Origin: Legionellaceae bacterium
GTDB taxonomy: Bacteria > Pseudomonadota > Gammaproteobacteria > Legionellales > Legionellaceae
DNA length: 5,048 bases
Assembly: GCA_947473535.1 (NCBI GenBank)
Contig: CANJFK010000126.1
Span: forward strand, 1-5,048
Reading direction: 5' to 3'
Below the pieces are notes generated by a model. It worked only from the letters and a program-made list of their open reading frames with translations. It searched no databases and had not been told where the DNA came from. A program made the position numbers and the translations under genes. Of this stretch, positions 1 through 5,048 are shown in pieces. Numbering within the stretch: position 1 is the stretch's first letter; each line of letters opens with the position of its first letter.

Positions 1-54
1 AGCTTTTTAACAGTTCCAAACGTATCAACGAAAGTATTAACCGACAGCGACCGA

Positions 55-77
55 CTATCCACAAAATCTGTGGATAA
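55..77. promoter_or_regulatory. Inverted pair of DnaA-box-like sequences upstream of lolC
   Basis: CTATCCACA at 55-63 matches the DnaA-box consensus TTATCCACA at 8 of 9 positions. TGTGGATAA at 69-77 is an exact reverse-complement match. The two sites face each other across AAATC and form a perfect 8-bp inverted repeat (56-63 with 69-76) with a 5-nt loop. They lie 114-136 bp upstream of the lolC start, in non-coding DNA. DnaA boxes occur in replication origins and in promoters controlled by DnaA. Which role applies here, if any, is inference. No dnaA, dnaN, rpmH or mnmG gene is visible, so there is no support for calling this oriC. Confidence 0.5.
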
Positions 78-190
78 CCTTGTGTGCTAGCTGATGATTA
101 AAGTCTAATATCTATTGTTGAGACACTGTAGGTATATCTTGTGGGCGTTATTTTCACTACAATGTTGTTTTACTCAAGTTTAGTCCAATT

Positions 191-1435
191 ATGTTTAAGC
201 CTTTGGCATTGTTTATCGGGTTGCGATACACCCGCGCTAAAAAAAAGAATCATTTTGTGTCCTTTATTTCATTAAGTTCCATGCTGGGAATTGGCATGGG
301 GGTTATGGTATTAATCACGGTGCTTTCTGTGATGAATGGCTTTGATGCGGAAATCCATAAGCGTTTTTTTGGGATGGCGCCAGAAATTACAGTGAGTAGT
401 CAAAGTGGGCGAATTAGCCATTGGCAACAGCTGGAGAAACGGCTTAGTGGTGTTGCTGGTATTAAAGCGATTGCTCCATACGTTGGTGGACAAGGTTTAC
501 TGACGTATGAAGGTCAGGTTTTGCCGGTGGTGGTCACGGGGATACTGCCAGAACAAGAACGGATGGTTACTCATCTGCAAGACAAGTTGTTGGTTGGAAG
601 CATGTCAGGGTTGGATCATTTTGGAATAATTCTTGGTCGAGGTCTTGCTGATAATTTAGGCGTTATGATTGGTGATAAAATTACTATCATGATCCCACAA
701 GCATCGGTTACGCCTGCAGGCATGATTCCACGATTTAAGCGTTTTACCGTTAAAGGCATATTTTCGGCTGGCACAGGCTTTAATTTTGATACGAAACTTG
801 CTTTTATTGACCTGTCAGATGCGCAAAAATTGATGCAAATGGGTGATGATGTGTCTGGGATAAAAATGAAGCTCAACGATGTATATCAAGCACCAGCCAT
901 TTCAGAACAGTTAGCAGAGAGCTTGGGCGATAATTATCAAGTTGGTAATTGGACTGAGTCGTTCGGTGCGTTTTTTCAAGCGGTTAAAATGGAGAAAACG
1001 ATGATGTTTCTCATTTTGCTCTTGATAATAGCTGTTGCAGCATTTAATTTAGTGTCGTCGCTCGTAATGGTAGTTAACGATAAACAAGCAGAAATTGCGA
1101 TTATGCGCACGATTGGAGCAACGCCGACCACTATCTTGTGGATTTTTATTGTGCAAGGAATGATGGTTGGCTTTGTAGGGACGTTGTTTGGTGTATTGGG
1201 AGGCGTGGTGCTCGCTAGCAATGCGACAACAATAGTCAATGCATTACAGTCATTTCTGGGTGTTCATGTGTTGTCATCAAGTATTTATTTTGTTGATTAT
1301 TTGCCGTCAAAGATTTTATTCAGTGATATTTGGTTGGTGTGTGTTATGGCTTTATTGATGAGTTTTATTGCTACTATTTATCCAGCATGGCGCGCATCAA
1401 AGACGGTGATCGCGGAGGCGTTGCATTATGAATGA
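191..1435 (+). CDS. lolC: Lipoprotein-releasing ABC transporter permease, LolC/LolE (possibly LolF) family
   Basis: This is the inner-membrane permease of the Lol system. It extracts mature outer-membrane lipoproteins from the inner membrane and hands them to periplasmic LolA, powered by LolD. The 414-residue length is normal for the family and the start [10 protein letters not shown] matches the usual N-terminus, although no clear Shine-Dalgarno sequence precedes it. The layout is the MacB/FtsX-like four-helix design. TM1 is at about residues 29-50, a large periplasmic domain at 51-268, TM2 at 270-295, TM3 at 314-341 and TM4 at 377-398, ending in a short cytoplasmic tail ALHYE. The cytoplasmic loop at 297-311 ([15 protein letters not shown]) is the expected coupling region for the ATPase. 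The segment around 175-185 ([11 protein letters not shown]) corresponds to the LolC 'Hook' that contacts LolA. lolD starts inside the last codons. No lolE follows, so the protein may act as a LolF-type homodimer; the LolC name is by family and Hook resemblance. Confidence 0.95.
   Translation: MFKPLALFIGLRYTRAKKKNHFVSFISLSSMLGIGMGVMVLITVLSVMNGFDAEIHKRFFGMAPEITVSSQSGRISHWQQLEKRLSGVAGIKAIAPYVGGQGLLTYEGQVLPVVVTGILPEQERMVTHLQDKLLVGSMSGLDHFGIILGRGLADNLGVMIGDKITIMIPQASVTPAGMIPRFKRFTVKGIFSAGTGFNFDTKLAFIDLSDAQKLMQMGDDVSGIKMKLNDVYQAPAISEQLAESLGDNYQVGNWTESFGAFFQAVKMEKTMMFLILLLIIAVAAFNLVSSLVMVVNDKQAEIAIMRTIGATPTTILWIFIVQGMMVGFVGTLFGVLGGVVLASNATTIVNALQSFLGVHVLSSSIYFVDYLPSKILFSDIWLVCVMALLMSFIATIYPAWRASKTVIAEALHYE
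1414..1418 (+). promoter_or_regulatory. Shine-Dalgarno sequence of lolD inside lolC
   Basis: GGAGG lies in the last codons of lolC, 9 nt before the ATG at 1428. It supports that start and coupled translation of lolD, in contrast to lolC, which has no recognisable Shine-Dalgarno sequence. Confidence 0.8.
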
Positions 1436-2111
1436 TGTTATTGTTAATTGTAGTGGGCTCAGCAAGTCATATCATGATGGAAGCACGTCAATTGACGTAT
1501 TGAAAGCGCTTGATTTTACAATTAATCAGGGCGATCGCGTTGCAATTGTTGGACCGTCTGGTTCAGGAAAAAGTACGTTGTTGCATTTGCTTGGTGGTCT
1601 GGATAAGCCTACGAAAGGGCAGGTATTGGTGCAGGGTGTCGACTGGCAAGTACTTTCTGAAAAAGAGCGTTGTCGACTGCGCAATAATCAATTTGGCTTT
1701 GTTTATCAATTCCATCATTTGTTGCCTGAGTTTACGGCTCTTGAAAACGTTGCTATGCCTTTATTGATTGCCGGGGCATCAGTGAATGAAGCAACTGAGC
1801 GAGCTCGAATGACGCTGGCAGGTGTTGGTTTAACCTCCAGAGCGCATCATAAGCCATCGCAGCTGTCAGGTGGCGAAAGGCAGCGTGTAGCCATTGGTCG
1901 CGCCTTGGTGCATGAACCGCGCTGTGTTTTTGCTGATGAGCCCACGGGGAATTTGGATCAGACGACTGCTACACGTGTTTTTGATCTGATGATGAATTTA
2001 AATACACAATTGAAAACGGCTTTAGTGATTGTAACGCATGATAGGCAATTGGCTGATCGAATGGATACTGTTTTGACCTTGCAAGAAGGCGGGCTAACGA
2101 AAATGGTCTAA
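1428..2111 (+). CDS. lolD: Lipoprotein-releasing system ATP-binding protein LolD
   Basis: This is the cytoplasmic ATPase of the Lol exporter. It binds the permease loops and drives lipoprotein release to LolA by ATP hydrolysis. All ABC-ATPase motifs are intact in the 227 residues: Walker [10 protein letters not shown] (42-50), Q-loop Q94, signature LSGGE (146-150), Walker B CVFADE (166-171), D-loop NLD (175-177) and switch histidine H204. The stretch after the Q-loop, [18 protein letters not shown] (91-108), is the LolD-type sequence that separates LolD from related MacB/FtsE ATPases. The length is typical. The ATG overlaps the lolC stop by 8 bp (ATGAATGA), and a GGAGG precedes it inside lolC, so the two are almost certainly cotranscribed and translationally coupled. 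lolD is the last gene of the unit. The next gene downstream is convergent, and no clear U-tract terminator was found. Confidence 0.97.
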   Translation: MNDVIVNCSGLSKSYHDGSTSIDVLKALDFTINQGDRVAIVGPSGSGKSTLLHLLGGLDKPTKGQVLVQGVDWQVLSEKERCRLRNNQFGFVYQFHHLLPEFTALENVAMPLLIAGASVNEATERARMTLAGVGLTSRAHHKPSQLSGGERQRVAIGRALVHEPRCVFADEPTGNLDQTTATRVFDLMMNLNTQLKTALVIVTHDRQLADRMDTVLTLQEGGLTKMV

Positions 2112-2212
2112 GGTTATTTCTGACTTAAGATTAGGGATGTTAAAATAAGACATTTCAGGAAAATTGATTGGTAAATTTCGATGCTAATAGGCATGTTACG
2201 AACTAAAATAAT

Positions 2213-2282
2213 CCTCGTACAGTTATTACTTTAGCCCAAACACCAGGTTGGTGTTGCGTGGCATAAAACTAGCTGTACGAGG
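2213..2282. repeat. 70-bp multi-arm dyad between convergent lolD and the cold-shock gene
   Basis: CCTCGTACAG (2213-2222) and CTGTACGAGG (2273-2282) are perfect 10-bp inverted repeats. Read as plus-strand RNA, pairing continues with a G-U and two A-U pairs to a 13-bp outer stem (2213-2225 with 2270-2282). Nested inside are a middle stem, TTAGCC (2231-2236) with GGC-A-TAA (2260-2266, one bulged A), and a perfect inner hairpin, AACACC (2239-2244) with GGTGTT (2250-2255), closed by the loop AGGTT. The whole can form one long interrupted hairpin. It lies in the 185-bp gap where two transcription units converge, so it could be a bidirectional 3' end structure, a small dispersed palindromic repeat or a small structured RNA. 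On the minus strand the dyad is followed by ATTATTTTAGTT, a poor U-tract; on the plus strand there is none. The pairing is visible, but the function is unknown. Confidence 0.55.
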
Positions 2283-2296
2283 CTTAACGGTATTAA

Positions 2297-2503
2297 TTAT
2301 ACAACTTCGACTTCTTCTGCTTGAGGACCTTTTTGTCCTTGACCAGGTTTGAACATAACTGCTCCACCTTCGGCTAGTGTTTTGAATCCACTGCCTTGAA
2401 TCGCGCTGAAGTGAACGAAATAATCTTTACCATTGCTTTCAATAAAACCAAAGCCTTTGCTTTCGTTAAACCATTTTACTGTACCACGTACTTTTTCTGA
2501 CAT
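2297..2503 (-). CDS. Cold-shock-domain protein (CspA family)
   Basis: This is a small single-domain nucleic-acid-binding protein of 68 residues, the usual CspA-family size. Such proteins bind single-stranded RNA and DNA as a five-strand beta barrel and act as RNA chaperones. The opening GTVKWFN (7-13), RNP1 motif KGFGFI (16-21), RNP2-like YFVHF (28-32) and C-terminal [12 protein letters not shown] (55-66) are all present. RNP2 begins with Tyr where CspA has Val (VFVHF), and AVMFKP (48-53) replaces the more common V-x-F-E-V strand. The start is supported by AGGA (2514-2517) 10 nt upstream. A strong promoter sits 31 bp upstream of the ATG and predicts a leader of only about 20-25 nt. That is far shorter than the long cold-sensing leader of E. 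coli cspA, so cold induction by that mechanism is unlikely. Which paralogue (CspA, C, D or E) it corresponds to cannot be decided here. Confidence 0.96.
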   Translation of the reverse strand: MSEKVRGTVKWFNESKGFGFIESNGKDYFVHFSAIQGSGFKTLAEGGAVMFKPGQGQKGPQAEEVEVV

Positions 2504-2533
2504 TTTCTATTTATCCTAATTAGCTGGACTAGC

Positions 2534-2562
2534 ATTATAACACTTTGGATGGAAATTGCCAA
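2534..2562 (-). promoter_or_regulatory. Sigma-70 promoter of the cold-shock gene
   Basis: On the minus strand, a -35 element TTGGCA (2562-2557, 5 of 6 consensus) is separated by 17 bp from a perfect -10 element TATAAT (2539-2534). The start site should fall near 2527, about 24 nt before the ATG. The promoter lies between the glutaminase stop and the csp start, so the csp gene need not depend on transcription from the glutaminase. Confidence 0.85.
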
Positions 2563-2583
2563 ACAATTATTTTACAACCCTTG

Positions 2584-2596
2584 ACGAATAATTCGT
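2584..2596. repeat. 13-bp palindrome upstream of the csp promoter
   Basis: ACGAAT (2584-2589) and ATTCGT (2591-2596) are perfect 6-bp arms around one base. The site begins 22 bp upstream of the csp -35 element and 24 bp after the glutaminase stop. This position would suit an operator or part of a glutaminase 3' end. There is no U-tract immediately after it on the minus strand. A match this short in AT-rich DNA could be chance. Confidence 0.3.
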
Positions 2597-2619
2597 TGTT
2601 CTGCTGTGATACCCCTATT

Positions 2620-3549
2620 TTAAGGTAGAGCAAAGTGCCAGTTAGCCACTTTTGATAACTCTTCAAGCATTATTTCTCCGCGTATGCTATTGCCTTTAGC
2701 ATTGACGCGTGGACTGAATACTACTATCCCTGCTTTCCCTGGAACAACGGCTATGGTGTAACCGGATACACCACTTTTCGCGGGCATTCCGGTGCGGACC
2801 ATGTGCGTTCCTGTTTCATCATACAATCCACAAGTTGCCATAATTGCTAACGTAATTTTACAGGTGTCTTTGGAAATAATTTGTTGGTTGCTCACCGGAT
2901 CTTGGCCTGCATTGGCAAGCAGTGTCGGTAAGTAAAGCATCTGTTCGATTGACGCTTCGTAGGAACACAATGAAAAATATAAATCGAGCGTGTCTGAGAC
3001 GCTGGAGCCCAAATTTTTACGGCTATGTAGTAAATAAGCAAGCGAGCGATTACGATCACCGGTGCGTTTCTCGGATGCAAAAACCAATGAATTAATACCG
3101 AGTTTTTGATTAAAAAGTTTTTTTACCCAGTATTCTAACCAGCCAAACTGATGCTCGCCCACGCCTGGGATATGTGAACACAACGTTATGGCTCCTGCAT
3201 TGAGCATTGGATTGGATGGTTTAGGTCCAAACCGCTCCAAGCGAGTGATCGACGCAAAATCATCACCTGATGGTTCAACCTTTACCCAGTCGAAAACCTT
3301 TTCTGAACCTAATTCTTCAAGCAGACCAATCAACGGTATAATTTTTGCCGTGCTTTGCAAGGTAATCAGTGGCAAGGGTCGATTGCTGTAGCTGAAAGAT
3401 TGAGCTTCAAGTGGCTTGATGGCGATAGCAGTTAAATCTTTGTTAACGTGGGCAAGCTCGGGAATATAGTTGGCTGAATCACCTTCTTGATTTTTTTCTG
3501 CATGATTTACCAATTGCCTCAATAGTTCAATTGTTATGTTTGATGCCAT
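2620..3549 (-). CDS. glsA: Glutaminase (serine-dependent, GlsA family)
   Basis: This enzyme hydrolyses L-glutamine to L-glutamate and ammonia in the cytoplasm and has a beta-lactamase-like fold. From the ATG at 3549 it is 309 residues, close to E. coli GlsB/YneH (308). The catalytic pair S66-x-x-K69 (LQSTAK) then has the same numbering as in E. coli, as does the substrate-binding N117 (LNAGA). The other binding residues are present one position earlier than in E. coli: E160, N167 (DRN), Y191, Y243 (GLY) and V261 (PAKSGV). Y28 in NYIPEL is also conserved. The reading frame is open further upstream, with an ATG at 3576 (318 residues) and a GTG at 3591 (323 residues). These add a hydrophobic stretch (MALFLWLIYMAS) not expected in the family, and no start has a good Shine-Dalgarno sequence. 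The gene follows the synthase-domain gene on the same strand with no clear terminator between, so cotranscription is plausible. All key residues are intact and it is probably active. Confidence 0.93.
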   Translation of the reverse strand: MASNITIELLRQLVNHAEKNQEGDSANYIPELAHVNKDLTAIAIKPLEAQSFSYSNRPLPLITLQSTAKIIPLIGLLEELGSEKVFDWVKVEPSGDDFASITRLERFGPKPSNPMLNAGAITLCSHIPGVGEHQFGWLEYWVKKLFNQKLGINSLVFASEKRTGDRNRSLAYLLHSRKNLGSSVSDTLDLYFSLCSYEASIEQMLYLPTLLANAGQDPVSNQQIISKDTCKITLAIMATCGLYDETGTHMVRTGMPAKSGVSGYTIAVVPGKAGIVVFSPRVNAKGNSIRGEIMLEELSKVANWHFALP

Positions 3550-3661
3550 GTAAATAAGCCATAAAAATAGTGCCATGGTTAATTTTAGCACATTTACGTG
3601 GGGGTAGCCGCAAACCTCAGAAAATTATGACCGCTTCGCTTTGTTTGCAAAGACGGGCTCG

Positions 3662-5048
3662 TTAAAACGCATCAGCATCAGCCTTTTCCCAATGTTTTTT
3701 AAATGAATCAGGAATCTCTGAGCCCAATAGCTGATCGGGTTGCAAATACTCGTAAATCTCACTAAACGGTTTTGCCACGTTATCGCTGATGCGGCGCATA
3801 ATATACTCTGGATTTAAATCACTCGGATTGCATAGCCCCATCGCACCTACGATTTGTAAAAAGCTGTTCATGGTGTTTTTATGAAAACTGGCAACGAGGT
3901 GTTGTTTTTCTTCTACCACCAAACCTCGCTGCAAACGAATATTTTGCGTGGCCACCCCTGTTGGACAAGTATTTGCATCGCATTGTTTGGCTTGCAGGCA
4001 GCCAGCAGACATCATCATAGCACGCCCGGAATTACACATGTCAGCGCCCATCGCGATTCTTAATACCAGATCATAACCACTAGCAACTTTACCTGCACAA
4101 ATAATCCGAATTTTATCACGTACGCCAACACCGACCAGTGCATTGTGCACAAAGGTTAATCCGGCGTCTAATGGTTCGCCGACATTATTGGTGAATTCAA
4201 CAGGTGCTGCCCCTGTTCCGCCTTCAGCCCCATCAACCGAGATAAAGTCAGGCAGAATACCGGTTTCAAGCATGGCTTTACAAATGCCTAAAAACTCATC
4301 CTTTCGACCAACACAAAGCTTGAATCCAATCGGTTTTCCCTCGCTTAACTCACGCAGTTTTTTGATAAATAGCATTAATCCTTTAGGCGAGTTAAACGCA
4401 GAATGTGCCGGTGGCGACAGAATGTCTTGCCCCATGGATACGTGTCGAATGTCGGCAATTTCTTGCGTTACTTTCGCGGCCGGTAAAATACCGCCATGTG
4501 AAGGTTTGGCTCCTTGCGATAATTTAATTTCAATCATCCGGACTTCTTCACGATGGGCTATGATCTTAAACGTCTCTTCGTCAAATAAGCCTTGTTTATT
4601 TCGGCATCCGAAATAAGCAGTCCCCATCTGAAAAATCAGGTCGCCACCTTGTAGATGGTATGGACTTAAGCCGCCTTCACCGGTATTTTGCGCAAATCCA
4701 CCTAATTTCGCACCTTTGTTTAACGCCATAATTGCATTGGGAGACAATGCGCCAAAACTCATGGCAGAAATATTAAAACGTGAAGCATTGTAAGGTTTTT
4801 TACAATCAGGCCCACCAACCACAATACGTGGTTCGACGTCATGAACTCGTTTAGGTGCCAACGAGTGCAATACCCAAGTATAGCCAATTTGTAAGATGTC
4901 ACGCTCGGTTCCGAAAGGAACGGTGTCACGAACATTTTTTGCGCGCTCATAAACTAGGGAACGCGTTTCACGATTAAAAGGAAGCTCTTCTTCGTTATTG
5001 GCGATAAAATATTGCTGAATTTCGGGGCGGATAAATTCTAAAATATAA
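3662..5048 (-). CDS. Stand-alone FMN-binding glutamate synthase domain protein, N-terminus outside the window
   Basis: The 3' end is complete (TAA at 3664-3662), but the frame stays open to the right edge, giving 461 visible residues. A TTG at 4870 is only an internal Leu codon: upstream of it the frame encodes conserved family sequence (FIRPEIQQYF, VYERAKNVRD, PFGTERD, GYTW). The family usually runs about 500-540 residues, so roughly 50-80 are missing, often including N-terminal membrane helices. Visible motifs (numbered from the first visible residue) are ISAMSFGALSP (93-103), NTGEGG (121-126), KLSQGAKPSHGG (175-186), the FMN-site glycine-rich VDGAEGGTGAAP (271-282) and C350-x5-C356-x4-C361, the 3Fe-4S cysteine pattern of GltB. 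The amidotransferase (glutaminase) and GXGXG domains of full GltB are absent. The synthase barrel should join ammonia to 2-oxoglutarate, but the substrate and electron donor of this stand-alone family are not established. A glutaminase lies just downstream. Confidence 0.93.
   Translation of the reverse strand, partial: YILEFIRPEIQQYFIANNEEELPFNRETRSLVYERAKNVRDTVPFGTERDILQIGYTWVLHSLAPKRVHDVEPRIVVGGPDCKKPYNASRFNISAMSFGALSPNAIMALNKGAKLGGFAQNTGEGGLSPYHLQGGDLIFQMGTAYFGCRNKQGLFDEETFKIIAHREEVRMIEIKLSQGAKPSHGGILPAAKVTQEIADIRHVSMGQDILSPPAHSAFNSPKGLMLFIKKLRELSEGKPIGFKLCVGRKDEFLGICKAMLETGILPDFISVDGAEGGTGAAPVEFTNNVGEPLDAGLTFVHNALVGVGVRDKIRIICAGKVASGYDLVLRIAMGADMCNSGRAMMMSAGCLQAKQCDANTCPTGVATQNIRLQRGLVVEEKQHLVASFHKNTMNSFLQIVGAMGLCNPSDLNPEYIMRRISDNVAKPFSEIYEYLQPDQLLGSEIPDSFKKHWEKADADAF

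Noticed and set aside
1..90. Short reading frames open to the left edge: plus strand ending at 88-90 or 75-77, and a minus-strand frame from a GTG at about 72
   Set aside because: Each is under 30 codons, none shows recognisable protein sequence, and all overlap the DnaA-box dyad. A gene end or a divergent gene start cannot be supported without sequence to the left.
158..163. TACAAT as a -10 element for lolC
   Set aside because: It matches 5 of 6 consensus bases, but no acceptable -35 element lies 16-18 bp upstream. TTGAGA at 118-123 is too far away. The lolC promoter stays unassigned.
976..1239. Minus-strand frame inside lolC
   Set aside because: It is antisense to the lolC transmembrane helices, and its low-complexity Thr/Ile-rich translation is what reverse-complemented hydrophobic codons produce.
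2177..2202. Hairpin TTCGATGC with GCAT and CGAA as a lolD terminator
   Set aside because: The stem is broken by a 4-nt bulge, is AT-rich and is not followed by a T-run.
2213..2282. Integron attC-type site
   Set aside because: The outer stem ends do not carry the conserved AAC/GTT core pairs. GCTTAAC at 2282-2288 fits half of the core pattern but has no matching partner on the left side, and no integrase or cassette is present.
3582..3587. TAAAAT on the minus strand as a -10 element for the glutaminase
   Set aside because: There is no -35 element at suitable spacing, and the hexamer is common in AT-rich DNA.
3645..3660. Small CTTTG/CAAAG hairpin after the synthase stop as a terminator
   Set aside because: The stem is only 5 bp and AT-rich with no U-tract, so it is unlikely to end transcription before the glutaminase.
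4143..4616. 157-codon plus-strand frame inside the synthase-domain gene
   Set aside because: It lies wholly antisense to a strongly conserved coding region, and its translation shows no recognisable family. It is a shadow frame.

Overview
The window looks like chromosomal housekeeping DNA from a gammaproteobacterium with moderate-to-low GC. The evidence is a Lol outer-membrane lipoprotein export pair (a diderm trait), a gammaproteobacterial-style LolC N-terminus, a CspA-family protein and a GlsA-type glutaminase. Legionellales or a neighbouring order would fit, but that is a guess by resemblance and nothing in the sequence fixes the genus. No tRNA, rRNA, insertion sequence, CRISPR array, phage gene or other sign of recent transfer was seen.

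Layout. Bases 1-190 are an intergenic leader with no convincing gene. They contain an inverted pair of DnaA-box-like sequences at 55-77. On the plus strand lolC (191-1435) and lolD (1428-2111) overlap by 8 bp and form a translationally coupled unit. They encode the inner-membrane permease and the ATPase that release mature lipoproteins to the periplasmic carrier LolA. No lolE follows, so the permease may work as a homodimer (LolF-like) unless lolE lies elsewhere. Bases 2112-2296 separate convergent transcription units and hold an elaborate 70-bp dyad (2213-2282).

The other three genes are on the minus strand and are described in their own reading order. The first is a stand-alone FMN/iron-sulfur glutamate synthase domain protein that enters from the right edge (its N-terminus is outside the window) and stops at 3662. 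It is followed, after 112 bp, by a serine-type glutaminase (3549-2620). A small cold-shock-domain protein (2503-2297) follows with its own near-consensus sigma-70 promoter.

How the genes work together. lolCD is one functional unit. The synthase-domain protein and the glutaminase are a suggestive pair: one enzyme frees ammonia from glutamine, and the other belongs to the family that makes glutamate from 2-oxoglutarate and ammonia but lacks its own glutaminase domain. Whether they form a two-piece glutamate synthase is a hypothesis. The cold-shock gene appears independently transcribed. The window is mostly ordinary. The items most worth a second look are the 70-bp dyad, the synthase/glutaminase pairing and the DnaA-box dyad.
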